DNA of 64,000 nt, from positions 1 to 64,000 of the forward strand of contig CATOSK010000012.1 of assembly GCA_951812535.1 (NCBI GenBank), given 5' to 3'. How positions within the stretch are numbered: position 1 is the stretch's first letter; each line of letters begins with the position of its first letter. The notes below the pieces were generated by a model. It was not told where the DNA came from. It saw only the letters and a program-made list of their open reading frames with translations, and searched no databases. A program made the position numbers and the translations under genes. The stretch comes from an uncultured Dehalococcoidia bacterium (GTDB lineage: Bacteria; Chloroflexota; Dehalococcoidia; Lucifugimonadales; UBA3495). This document shows, piece by piece, positions 16,612 to 25,267 of the stretch.

Positions 16612-16865
16612 CAGCCACGGCGGCAGCTTCCGGCCGCTGCCGCAGACCTCGTCACCGGCAAACCAGGTGAAGAGGACTCCCGATTCCACCGCCCGTTCCG
16701 GAATCTCCGGGGCGAGTTGCGGCCTGATGCTTAACAGGCCCTTCAGATACGCCAGAGCCCACCCGCTGGTCCGGGACGCCGGGACCATCCGGCGATGCCG
16801 TCGTGCAACCGTTCAATCCCCTCAGCCCACCGGGCCACTTTCACCACCTTGTCTCGCCCAATAAA
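16612..16865 (-). pseudogene. Decayed IS701-like transposase remnant
   Basis: Two frames give transposase-like pieces. First FIGRDKVVKVARWAEGIERL then HDGIAGWSRRPGP (16865 to about 16767); after a frame change ALAYLKGLLS, then ERAVESGVLFTWFAGDEVCG and SGRKLPPWL (to about 16630). RALAYLxGLL and GDEVYG-like blocks are hallmarks of IS701 transposases. Sequence between them is missing, so an internal deletion plus frameshift is inferred. The rest of 16611-17001 shows no gene. Confidence 0.5.
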
Positions 16866-17001
16866 AGCCAGTGTCTCGCCTCACCACCGCTGGGATGCCT
16901 CAGTTCCACCCATTGAAGAGGCGGCGGAGCGGAAACGGAACCACCCAATTTGCAACCAAGTTGCAACGCTGCCCACGGCGCATCCGCCGCCCAGACGGGA
17001 A

Positions 17002-18741
17002 TCAGGGGCTTCCATCGACCTGAACCGTGACTATATCCACGCCGTGGAACTTCTGGTGGCGCACGGCTGAAGCGTGGTAGCGCAACAGCCGGAGGGACAG
17101 ATCATCGACCGTTGGCAGGGAGGCTTCGTCGGTCAGGAAGGCCAACTGGTCCTCGATGTTCTCGCGACGCGCCGTGGCGACGAACTCCAGCTCCACCCTG
17201 GTGGGCTGAAGGCGCGCGGCGATGACCAATCGCGGTCTGCCCAAGCCTTCAGCATCGTCTTCATTCAACACCAGAGTGGCGAGGGTCTCTTCGCCGGCCG
17301 ACCGCAGGCGCAACGTGGAGGCTTCATTCCACGACAGCCGGGATGCGAGCCCGGCAAGAAATTCATCGATTTCCGGCAGGGAAGCCATGTCCAACGCGGC
17401 CTCAAGGCGGGCGCGGCGGGCGCTTACGGCTTCGAGGAGGAGGGTCATCCCAATGGCAACAACTGCGCCGATGGTGACGCCGCTACCGAGGAGTGCGCCG
17501 AGGTCGTCGCCAAAGAGGTCGCCGGTGAGGGGGTGACCGTGAAGCCCCAAACCCAAGGCGCTGGCAAGGGCGACAATCACTATCCGCCGGGAGTCGAGAC
17601 CCTCCCGCATGATCGTCTGAAAACCGCTGACAAAGAGGACGCCCATGGCAACTACGAGGTATGCGCCCATCACCGGTCCGGGAATCGCCAGCAGGAGGGC
17701 AGTAAACTTGGAGAAGAAGGCAAGGGCCACGATTACGACCGCCACACCAACACCGACCCGACGGGCGGCGACGCCGGTGAGGTTGACCAACGAAACACTG
17801 AGGGAGGAAATGACCATCGTGGGCAACGTAACGGCGAAGGCGGAGAGGAACATTCCAATGCCATTGACGCTGACCATTCCCTGGATCTGGCGGAAGTCGA
17901 TGGCCCTCGGCATTCGCCGGGAGCCCTGCTGAATGGCGACGCCATCGCTGATCGTCTTGATGCCGAGCACCAGGGTGAGAATCGCGAAGGAGGGCAACAG
18001 GGCCCAGAATTCCCTGCCCGGCGTGAGATCAAGGCTCAAATCGGGCACGTCGGGAATCCCAAACCACCCGGCGCTGACGATCTGGTCGCCATTGAGCACT
18101 CCGAAGGGGGCAGCGGCGGCGCATCCGGCCAGGATACTGACGAAGGGCGCGACCAAGCGCCAACGTCCGCCGGCGGTCAGCATCATGATGACCGAGACCA
18201 CCAGGGTCACCCCGGCGATGACTGGGCCGGCGGCTGCCGGGGCACCGGCCGGAAGATCCCGCACGGTGTCGAAGGCAATGGGCAGAACGCTCACAGCAAC
18301 CAGCATCGTGACCGTGCCGGAGACGGTCGGCGTGATGATCCGCCGAAGCGTCGGCAGCCACCAGGCGAGGGCCACCTGAATAACGCTACAAACCACGAGC
18401 AGGCTCGCGAAGGTCGCCGGGCCAGCCACTGAGATTGTTGCCACCATGATGGCGATGAACATGGCGGCGGGCCAGGTGAGGGCAACGTGACCTGCTCCGA
18501 AGCGTCCGAGTCGGGCCGATTGGACCGCAGTGATCACTCCGCAGATCAGCATACCGGCGAAGACGCTCCACGCCAGGTAGGTGTGGTCGAGTCCCGAGGC
18601 GCGAATCGCGATGGCTACGTTCAATACCGTCGGCGCCAGTATGAGGACAGCTCCCTGGAATCCGACGAGGAGAGCTACCGACGGAGGACAGGCCTCCTCG
18701 GGTTCAAAGCGAATGGGCTGTTCGGCGTTCCCAACAGTCAA
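17002..18741 (-). CDS. NCS2-family nucleobase permease with cytoplasmic C-terminal domain
   Basis: 579 residues. Residues about 20-430 form a polytopic NCS2 (xanthine/uracil permease) core with about 12-14 hydrophobic segments; GIKTISDGVAIQQGSRRMPRAIDFRQIQG lies in the region of the NCS2 signature. After the last membrane segment a soluble domain of about 140 residues begins (SLPEIDEFLAGLASRLSWNE) and ends LLRYHASAVRHQKFHGVDIVT. It looks like a GHKL/anti-sigma-type ATPase-like fold, which some NCS2 relatives carry. Substrate is unknown. The gene has no obvious operon partner. Confidence 0.75.
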   Translation of the reverse strand: MTVGNAEQPIRFEPEEACPPSVALLVGFQGAVLILAPTVLNVAIAIRASGLDHTYLAWSVFAGMLICGVITAVQSARLGRFGAGHVALTWPAAMFIAIMVATISVAGPATFASLLVVCSVIQVALAWWLPTLRRIITPTVSGTVTMLVAVSVLPIAFDTVRDLPAGAPAAAGPVIAGVTLVVSVIMMLTAGGRWRLVAPFVSILAGCAAAAPFGVLNGDQIVSAGWFGIPDVPDLSLDLTPGREFWALLPSFAILTLVLGIKTISDGVAIQQGSRRMPRAIDFRQIQGMVSVNGIGMFLSAFAVTLPTMVISSLSVSLVNLTGVAARRVGVGVAVVIVALAFFSKFTALLLAIPGPVMGAYLVVAMGVLFVSGFQTIMREGLDSRRIVIVALASALGLGLHGHPLTGDLFGDDLGALLGSGVTIGAVVAIGMTLLLEAVSARRARLEAALDMASLPEIDEFLAGLASRLSWNEASTLRLRSAGEETLATLVLNEDDAEGLGRPRLVIAARLQPTRVELEFVATARRENIEDQLAFLTDEASLPTVDDLSLRLLRYHASAVRHQKFHGVDIVTVQVDGSP

Positions 18742-18990
18742 TAGCTAACCCTTGCTCCTTGGTTCTCCAGCCGAGACAGCTTCCGGGAAAACTTGCCAGG
18801 GCAGGCCGATAATAAATGCCCCCATACTATAACGGCTACCATGGGCGGGCGGGGAGGAAGGGTTTCGTCCCAGGTGGTGCAGTCCAACGCCAACGGGGGT
18901 GCATGAAAATAGTCGATTTTCATGGCAATTGCGGGGTTGGACGGGTAGCGTTCCGGGGATTCGACGCATTGTTGTTTGAGGGATTGACCG

Positions 18991-19026
18991 GGGGTCTGGG
19001 TCCCCGCCTACGCGGGGATGACGGGG
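18991..19026. repeat. Dispersed palindromic repeat family 1, copy c
   Basis: GGGGTCTGGGTCCCCGCC, then a TACG loop side and GCGGGGATGACGGGG; stem CCCCGC/GCGGGG. It lies in the 18742-19167 gap between the permease and the tRNA, where nothing else was recognised. Confidence 0.8.
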
Positions 19027-19167
19027 AAAATGTAGGGCGTGGGTGACGTTCCTGCACAGGGATGATGGGAGAAGGTATTTGACGACACTCCCCGGGCAGA
19101 GTGCTATTAATCTCCAGAACGGAGTTGAGGGCGTTGAGAGGTTAATGGGGTTGAGGGGAGGATGAGG

Positions 19168-19243
19168 TGGTGGAGGTGAGGGGAATCGAACCCCTGACCT
19201 CCTGCGTGCAAAGCAGGCGCTCTCCCATCTGAGCTACACCCCC
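19168..19243 (-). tRNA. tRNA-Ala (anticodon TGC)
   Basis: The minus strand folds as a full cloverleaf: acceptor GGGGGTG with CACCTCC, D arm GCTC...GAGC, anticodon stem CCTGC/GCAGG with loop TTTGCAC (anticodon TGC), T arm with GGTTCGATTCC. A CCA triplet directly after the discriminator A is encoded (19170-19168). No terminator was recognised after it. Confidence 0.96.
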
Positions 19244-19358
19244 GGGGTCCGCCCCGGCATGGCGGCGGGGGCCGCCTGACGAGGCTTTTTCATTGTATCA
19301 TGGGCCCTACCGGGCGGGCCTCAGAACAATTCCGCAGCCCACCAGAGAGGAGCATGTT

Positions 19359-21335
19359 ATGCCTCCAACGATCAGCCCCTACGGTTCCTGGAAGTCTCCG
19401 ATCACTACGGATTTGATCGTGGGGGAGGCGGTAGGGCTGGGACAGATTGCCCTGGACGGGGATGATGTTTACTGGGTGGAGATGCGTCCGTCGGAGGGTG
19501 GACGGAATGTGGTGGTGAGGCGGGGTCCAGGGGGAACGGTAAGGGATGTTACCCCGGCACCGTTCAACGCGCGGACGCGGGTCCATGAGTACGGCGGCGG
19601 AGCCTACGCGGTGGCTAACGGAACGGTGTATTTCACAAACTTCGCGGACCAACGGCTGTACCGGCAGGGCCGGGGAGAGGAGCCCATCCCGATCACGCCG
19701 GAAGGGGGAACCCGCCACGCTGATTTCGAGGTCGATGCCGGACGTTCACGTCTGATGTGCGTGCAGGAAGACCATTCGGGAAACGGGGAGGCGGTGAACT
19801 CGATTGTGACCATCCCAATGTCCGGGGGAGATGAGCAAGGGGTGGTGCGGCCGGAGGCACTGGTTGAGGGAAGCGACTTTTTTTCGTCGCCCCGGCTGAG
19901 TCCCGATGGGTCGCGTATGTGCTGGCTTAGCTGGAACCATCCGAATATGCCGTGGGACGAGACGGAGTTGTGGGTCGGGGAGCTGGACGGCGCTGGCCGG
20001 ATGGGGGAGCGGAGGCTGGTGGCCGGAGGAGGGGGCGAATCGATAGCGCAGCCGGAGTGGTCTCCCGATGGGCGTCTGTATTTCGTATCCGACCGAAGCG
20101 GTTGGTGGAACCTTTACCGGTGGTCCGGCGTTGACGGCGGGCAAGGGACGGAGTGCGTTTTGGGGATGGAGGCGGAGTTTGCCCGTCCGCAGTGGGTGTT
20201 CGGGGCAAACTGCTACGGGTTCGTTTGCCCGGAGACGGCGATCTGCGCGGTGAACCGGGAAGGCGTTTGGGGCCTATTGGAAGTCGACCTCGTAACCGGC
20301 GACTGGTTGAACGTGGATACCGCAGGGTACTCGGCGATGGGCCGGTCGGACCTGAGGGTTGCTGCCCCTTATGTCGTGTTCGAGGCCGGGGGGCCGACCA
20401 AGCCGAACACGCTGCTGAAACTGGACCTGGAAACCAGGGGGGTGGACGAACTTCGAGTGTCGAATCCGGCGGGGGTGGACCCGGGGTATTTGTCCGCGCC
20501 AGAGGCGTTGGAGTTTCCAACGGAAGGGGGGCTGACGGCCCACGCATTCTTCTATCCTCCGGCGAACCGGGACTTCCGAGGGCCGGAGGGGGAGAAGCCG
20601 CCGCTGCTGCTGAAGAGCCACGGGGGTCCGACCGGGGCGACGTCGAACGCGCTGGACCTGGGGATACAGTTCTGGACGAGCCGGGGGTTTGCGGTGGTGG
20701 ACGTGAACTACGGAGGAAGCACGGGGTACGGGCGGGAGTACCGGCAGCGTCTGGAGGGCAACTGGGGCCTCGTGGACATGGACGATTGCGTCAACGCGGC
20801 GCTGTACCTGGCAAGGCAGGGGCTGGCCGATGAATCCAAGCTGGCGATCGACGGAGGGAGCGCCGGAGGGTATACAACGCTGGCCGCCCTGACCTTCCGC
20901 GAGGTGTTCTCGGCGGGGGCGAGCTACTACGGGGTGAGCGACCTGGAGACCCTGGCAAGGGACACGCACAAGTTTGAGTCCAGGTACCTGGACTCGCTGG
21001 TGGGGCCGTATCCGGCGGAGGCGGAGGTGTACCGGGAGAGGTCTCCGATCAACTTCACGGAACGGATGTCGCGGCCGATTATCCTGCTGCAGGGGCTGGA
21101 GGACCGGATAGTGCCACCAGACCAGGCGGTGACGATGTTCGAAGCGGTGAAGGCCAAGGGGATTCCGACGGCATACCTTGCGTTTGAGGGGGAGCAGCAC
21201 GGGTTCCGGCAAGCGGCCAACATCAAGAGGGCGCTGGAGGCGGAGCTTTACTTTTACTCGCGGCTGTTCGGGTTCGAGCCGGCGGACGAGATTGAGCCGG
21301 TGGAGATTGAGAACTTGCAGGGTGGGCAATATTAA
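19359..21335 (+). CDS. S9-family serine peptidase (acylaminoacyl-peptidase/dipeptidyl-peptidase type)
   Basis: 658 residues from ATG 19359, preceded by GAGAGGAG. The N-terminal half is a PD40-like beta-propeller (repeated LSPDGSRM, WSPDGRLYFVSDRS-type blades). The C-terminal alpha/beta-hydrolase domain carries Ser 501 in DGGSAGG, Asp 582 in LEDRIVP and His 614 in EQHGF. These enzymes cleave short peptides in the cytoplasm. No signal peptide is seen. Confidence 0.9.
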   Translation: MPPTISPYGSWKSPITTDLIVGEAVGLGQIALDGDDVYWVEMRPSEGGRNVVVRRGPGGTVRDVTPAPFNARTRVHEYGGGAYAVANGTVYFTNFADQRLYRQGRGEEPIPITPEGGTRHADFEVDAGRSRLMCVQEDHSGNGEAVNSIVTIPMSGGDEQGVVRPEALVEGSDFFSSPRLSPDGSRMCWLSWNHPNMPWDETELWVGELDGAGRMGERRLVAGGGGESIAQPEWSPDGRLYFVSDRSGWWNLYRWSGVDGGQGTECVLGMEAEFARPQWVFGANCYGFVCPETAICAVNREGVWGLLEVDLVTGDWLNVDTAGYSAMGRSDLRVAAPYVVFEAGGPTKPNTLLKLDLETRGVDELRVSNPAGVDPGYLSAPEALEFPTEGGLTAHAFFYPPANRDFRGPEGEKPPLLLKSHGGPTGATSNALDLGIQFWTSRGFAVVDVNYGGSTGYGREYRQRLEGNWGLVDMDDCVNAALYLARQGLADESKLAIDGGSAGGYTTLAALTFREVFSAGASYYGVSDLETLARDTHKFESRYLDSLVGPYPAEAEVYRERSPINFTERMSRPIILLQGLEDRIVPPDQAVTMFEAVKAKGIPTAYLAFEGEQHGFRQAANIKRALEAELYFYSRLFGFEPADEIEPVEIENLQGGQY

Positions 21336-21361
21336 TGACCGATCCTCAATGACCGATCCTT
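21334..21361 (+). repeat. 14-bp tandem duplication at the peptidase stop codon
   Basis: AATGACCGATCCTC followed by AATGACCGATCCTT. The first unit begins at the stop codon. The 21336-21638 gap holds this duplication and palindromic repeat copy d, nothing else. Confidence 0.75.
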
Positions 21362-21459
21362 CGCCGCAGGTAGCGGCGGCGGGTTGTTGCTTCGAACGAA
21401 CTGGGCGGCTGGGAACGGACTCAGCTCCGCCAAAAGTGTCTTGCGGTGAGGGGCATACG

Positions 21460-21495
21460 GGGGTCTGGGCGCCCGCCTGCGCGGGCATGACAGGA
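21460..21495. repeat. Dispersed palindromic repeat family 1, copy d (compensated stem)
   Basis: GGGGTCTGGGCGCCCGCC ... GCGGGCATGACAGGA. Relative to the other copies one stem pair is swapped (C-G to G-C) on both arms, so the hairpin GCCCGC/GCGGGC is kept. Confidence 0.8.
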
Positions 21496-21638
21496 GAGTT
21501 GGCGGCAGGCCGGGCACGGAACCATCCGTATTGAAACGCAGCCGATCTTCTTTCGACATTGGGGGGGCGACGGGGTATTATTGGGTGGGAAAGCGCCCTG
21601 GGTGAGTTGAGCATGATCCCGGGTTTTAAGGAGTTGTC

Positions 21639-22835
21639 ATGCGTGGAGTAGCGATTGTTTCTCCGGTCCGGACGGCAGTGGGAAATTTTGGCGGGAGCCT
21701 GCGGGATGTATCCGCGGCAGAGCTGGCATCGACGGTTATCAAGGAAGTGCTGAGCCGGACGGGGATTGAGCCTTCCAAGGTGGACGACGTTATCCTGGGA
21801 CATGGATATCCGAGCGGGGAGAATCCGGCGATAGGACGGCTGGCGGGGCTGAAGGCGGACCTTCCGATTGAAGTGCCCGGGTACCAACTGGACCGGCGGT
21901 GTTCATCGGGGCTGCAGGCGATTCTGAACGCGTCGATGCTGGTCCAGACGGACAATGCGGACGTGGTGATCGCGGGCGGCGTGGAGAGCATGAGCAACGC
22001 CGAGTTTTATGTCAACGAATCCCGCTGGGGCGCACGATTCGGCTCGGTGAACTTCCACGACCGTCTGGCGCGGGCGCGGGAGACCATCTCTCCCGAGGAG
22101 CGGTTCGGATACATCTCGGGGATGGTGGAGACGGCGGAGAACCTGGCCAAGCAGTACGAGATAGCCAGGTCAGAGCAGGACGAATACGCGCTTCGAAGCC
22201 ACCAGCGGGCGGTCGCAGCGATCGAAGAAGGCCGGTTCGACGACGAGATGGTGGAGGTGCCGGTGCCCCAGCGGAGGGGCGACCCCAAACCGTTCAACCG
22301 GGATGAGGGACCGCGGGGGGACACGTCGATGGAAGTGCTGGCCCGGCTGCGTCCGGTGATGCGGGACGGCACGGTAACAGCAGGGAACGCCAGCACCCAG
22401 AACGACGCAGCATCGGTGTGCATGGTGGTGGCGGAGGACAAACTGGAAGAACTGGGGCTGACTCCGATGGGGTACCTGAAAGGATGGGCAGTCACGGGAT
22501 GCCATCCGGCGTACATGGGAATCGGGCCGGTACCGGCGGTGGGCAAGCTGATGGGCAAGGTTGGCATGTCGCTGGAGGATATGGACCTGATAGAGCTCAA
22601 CGAGGCGTTCGCGGCCCAGGTGCTGTCGGTGCTGCGGGAGTGGAAGCTGTCCGATGAGGACAAGCTGAACGTGAACGGCTCCGGGATTTCGCTGGGACAT
22701 CCGATTGCGGCGACAGGGGCGCGCATTCTTACTACCCTGCTACACGAGATGGAGCGGCGGGATGCGCAGTTCGGGTTGGAGACTATGTGTGTGGGCGGCG
22801 GCCAGGGGGTGGCGGCGCTGTTCGAGCGCCGTTAG
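21639..22835 (+). CDS. Thiolase family protein (acetyl-CoA C-acyltransferase)
   Basis: 398 residues, full length. Cys 88 (DRRCSSGLQA) is the acyl-accepting residue, His 354 in LGHPIAATGAR and Cys 384 in CVGGGQG are the catalytic pair. Thiolases cleave 3-ketoacyl-CoA or condense acetyl-CoA. The ATG has AAGGAG upstream. No beta-oxidation genes are adjacent, so direction and substrate are open. Confidence 0.92.
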   Translation: MRGVAIVSPVRTAVGNFGGSLRDVSAAELASTVIKEVLSRTGIEPSKVDDVILGHGYPSGENPAIGRLAGLKADLPIEVPGYQLDRRCSSGLQAILNASMLVQTDNADVVIAGGVESMSNAEFYVNESRWGARFGSVNFHDRLARARETISPEERFGYISGMVETAENLAKQYEIARSEQDEYALRSHQRAVAAIEEGRFDDEMVEVPVPQRRGDPKPFNRDEGPRGDTSMEVLARLRPVMRDGTVTAGNASTQNDAASVCMVVAEDKLEELGLTPMGYLKGWAVTGCHPAYMGIGPVPAVGKLMGKVGMSLEDMDLIELNEAFAAQVLSVLREWKLSDEDKLNVNGSGISLGHPIAATGARILTTLLHEMERRDAQFGLETMCVGGGQGVAALFERR

Positions 22836-22853
22836 GGGGAGCGGTCAGGACCG

Positions 22854-22893
22854 TTACCGAGTGAGGCACGACATTACCGAGTGAGGCACGACA
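22854..22893 (+). repeat. Perfect 20-bp tandem duplication
   Basis: TTACCGAGTGAGGCACGACA occurs twice head to tail, 18 bases after the thiolase stop and 15 bases before a family 2 palindrome. Confidence 0.85.
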
Positions 22894-22908
22894 GGGGTCT
22901 GAGTTACG

Positions 22909-22942
22909 TTGGGGGATTCATCCCCCAAACTCCCTTTTGAGA
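22909..22942. repeat. Dispersed palindromic repeat family 2, copy a
   Basis: TTGGGGGATTCATCCCCCAA followed by ACTCCCTTTTGAGA. Nearly perfect 20-bp palindrome core. Related copies are at 28406, 31901, 35063 and 39278. Confidence 0.8.
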
Positions 22943-23023
22943 TAGTTTCCAAAAGCGATGGCGGACCGAATTGGGACGGGCGGCCCCTAAAGCGGAGGGC
23001 GTCCGTCCCCGGGGAGAAAGGCA

Positions 23024-24622
23024 ATGGCGAAGCAGGAAAACGTAGCTGATGTGCTGTTGATCGGGGCGGGTGCGTCAGGCGGGGCGTTCGCGTGGAGCCT
23101 GTCCGAAGCGGGCATAAAAGTGGTGTGCCTGGAGCAGGGGGGATGGGTGCCGATGAACGCCTTTCCGACGAGCGAGCCGGACAGCCAACTGCACTGGCAA
23201 ACTGACTTCGCGGCGAATCCCAACGTGCGCGGGCTACGAGAGGACTATCCGGTCAACGAGGCTGAAACGCCGATTTCTCCGCTGATGTACAACGCGGTGG
23301 GCGGGAGCACCATTCACTGGGGGTCGCACTTCCCGCGGTTCCATCCGTCGGACTTCCGGCTGAAGACGCTGGACGGGGTGGCGGAGGACTGGCCGCTGGA
23401 CTACTTCGAGCTGGAGCCATACTACGACCTGAACGACCGGATGCACGGCGTGTCGGGGCTGCGGGGCGACCCGGGCTATCCCCCGAAGCCGGAGCGGCCA
23501 TGTCCGCCGCTGTCCATCGGACGAACGGGAGAACGGGTGGCGGAAGGGTTCAACAAGCTGGGATGGCACTGGTGGCCGTCGGACAACGCAGTGTCGTCAG
23601 TGCGATACGATGGCCGGGAGCCGGACTACGGCGGCTACCTGCGCTCCTTCAGCAGTTCGGACATCGTCTACTGGCCCAAGGCGCTGATGAACGGGGCGCA
23701 ACTGCGGACCCATGCGCGGGTGCGGGAGATCCTGGTGGACGAATCCGGCCGGGCCACCGGGGCACTGTACTACGATTCCAATGGAAACCTGCAACGGCAG
23801 AAGGCGAAGGTCGTGGTGCTGGCGTGCAACGGCGTGGGGACAGCACGATTGCTGCTGAACTCGAAGTCGAGCCTCTTTCCTGAAGGGCTCGCAAACTCCA
23901 GCGGGTTGGTGGGGAAGAACCTGATGCACCATCCGTGTGGGATTGCGCTGGGGGTATTCGACGAGCTGTTCGAGCAGAAGGGCGGGCCGAGGGGCAGCGC
24001 GATGCTGAGCCAGGAGTTCTACGAGACGGATGCGAGCCGGGGGTTTGTCCGGGGCTACGATATGCAGGTGCTGGGCAACGAGCTTCCCCCGCTGGCGGCG
24101 GCGCTGGGCGGTCTGCTGGGGGAGATGGTGCCGTGGGGAAGCGGACACCACGACGCGTTTGCGGAGCGGTTCGGGCACATGGCGGGGATTACGCTGATGA
24201 CGGAGGACCTGCCCGAGGAGCACAACCAGGTGACGCTGGACCCGACGCTGACGGACTCGGACGGGATCCCGGCTCCGAAGATCCAGTACACGGTGAGCGA
24301 GAACACGAGCCGGATGCTGGACCATGCGGTAGCAAGAGCGACGGAGGCGCTGGAAGCGGCAGGAGCGAAGAGGGTGATGTCGGCCAAGCTGCGGCGGAAC
24401 GCGGGATGGCACCTGCTGGGGACGGCGCGGATGGGGGACGACCCGGAGCGGTCGGTGGTGGACAGGTGGGGCCGAGCGCATGACGTTGCCAACCTGTTCG
24501 TGGTCGACGGGAGCATTTTCACTACCGGGGCATGCATCAATCCGACGACGACAATCGAGTCGCTGGCGCTGAGGACGGCAGACTATTTGAAGGGCGAAGG
24601 AAGCGCAGTGCTGTCGGGTTAG
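23024..24622 (+). CDS. GMC-family FAD-dependent oxidoreductase
   Basis: 532 residues. FAD-binding GAGASGGAFAWSLSEAG near residue 14 and LEQGG; the middle has GGSTIHWGSHFPRF; the C-terminal block has AGWHLLGTARMG and the catalytic region VVDGSIFTTGACINPTTTI. GMC enzymes oxidise alcohols and sugars; this resembles the membrane-associated gluconate/alcohol dehydrogenase branch, but no partner subunits flank it. GGGGAGAAAGG precedes the ATG. A terminator follows. Confidence 0.9.
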   Translation: MAKQENVADVLLIGAGASGGAFAWSLSEAGIKVVCLEQGGWVPMNAFPTSEPDSQLHWQTDFAANPNVRGLREDYPVNEAETPISPLMYNAVGGSTIHWGSHFPRFHPSDFRLKTLDGVAEDWPLDYFELEPYYDLNDRMHGVSGLRGDPGYPPKPERPCPPLSIGRTGERVAEGFNKLGWHWWPSDNAVSSVRYDGREPDYGGYLRSFSSSDIVYWPKALMNGAQLRTHARVREILVDESGRATGALYYDSNGNLQRQKAKVVVLACNGVGTARLLLNSKSSLFPEGLANSSGLVGKNLMHHPCGIALGVFDELFEQKGGPRGSAMLSQEFYETDASRGFVRGYDMQVLGNELPPLAAALGGLLGEMVPWGSGHHDAFAERFGHMAGITLMTEDLPEEHNQVTLDPTLTDSDGIPAPKIQYTVSENTSRMLDHAVARATEALEAAGAKRVMSAKLRRNAGWHLLGTARMGDDPERSVVDRWGRAHDVANLFVVDGSIFTTGACINPTTTIESLALRTADYLKGEGSAVLSG

Positions 24623-24651
24623 AGGAGCCAGCTGGTCCTGATAGAGAAAGG

Positions 24652-24679
24652 GCCCTCTCCTTGACCGGAGAGGGCTTCT
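24652..24679 (+). terminator. Rho-independent terminator after the GMC gene
   Basis: GCCCTCTCC (24652-24660) pairs with GGAGAGGGC (24667-24675) over a 6-base loop, followed by TTCTT and a further T-rich stretch. Confidence 0.75.
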
Positions 24680-24769
24680 TGCTGTCATTTGCCCGTTGCG
24701 GGTCCCGCCACGACCCTGCTAACCTGCCCGATACGCTCAACGAGCGATGTCACCTACAGGAGTTTGCCG

Positions 24770-25144
24770 ATGCCAAGGGTAGTCCATTTCGAGGTCTGCG
24801 CTGACGACATGGAACGTGCCGAGAGGTTCTATTCCGAAGTCTTTGGCTGGACAGTGAATAAGTGGGAAGGTGAAGGCGGGTTCTCATATTGGCTGGTCAA
24901 CACCGGGAAGGAAGGGGAGCCGGGAATTGACGGCGGCCTGGTCCAGCGGCACGATCCGACGCACGTTACCAGGATAGTCCTGGACGTTCCGTCGGTGGAT
25001 GAATACGCCGCAAGAATCGTCGCCGGAGGAGGGGTCCAACTGGTCCCCAAGTTCGCGGTACCCGGAGTGGGCTATGCCGCTTACTTCAACGACACCGAGG
25101 GCAATTCCTTCGGAATCTTCCAGGATGACGAAACGGCCGCCTAG
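24770..25144 (+). CDS. VOC (glyoxalase/bleomycin-resistance fold) protein
   Basis: 124 residues from ATG 24770 with AGGAG upstream. Two beta-alpha-beta-beta-beta modules: VVHFEVCADDMERAERFYSE with a metal-ligand His at the start, and GYAAYFNDTEGNSFGIFQ at the end with the usual Glu. Members are metal-dependent lyases, dioxygenases or resistance proteins. Specific activity unknown; monocistronic. Confidence 0.8.
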   Translation: MPRVVHFEVCADDMERAERFYSEVFGWTVNKWEGEGGFSYWLVNTGKEGEPGIDGGLVQRHDPTHVTRIVLDVPSVDEYAARIVAGGGVQLVPKFAVPGVGYAAYFNDTEGNSFGIFQDDETAA

Positions 25145-25170
25145 CGTCCGGGCCGGGAGGGGGGCTGTAA

Positions 25171-25199
25171 TTGACGTTATCAGGCCTCGGCGATAGTAT
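25171..25199 (+). promoter_or_regulatory. Promoter of the NHL-propeller gene
   Basis: TTGACG (25171-25176), exactly 17 bases, TAGTAT (25194-25199). Start of transcription would be near 25206, a leader of about 60 bases with CAAGGAGGA just before the ATG. Confidence 0.6.
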
Positions 25200-25267
25200 G
25201 GGCCAAACCGCTACAGTCAGTTTAGAGATCCCCAAGGCCAGGGGTTATAAATGCAAGGAGGACAAAT

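Noticed and set aside
16582..16788. A 68-residue intact gene after the thioesterase
   Set aside because: Its content looks like a piece of a transposase, it overlaps the end of the thioesterase gene and it lacks a ribosome binding site.
22854..22893. Part of a CRISPR array
   Set aside because: Only two units without spacer and no cas genes.
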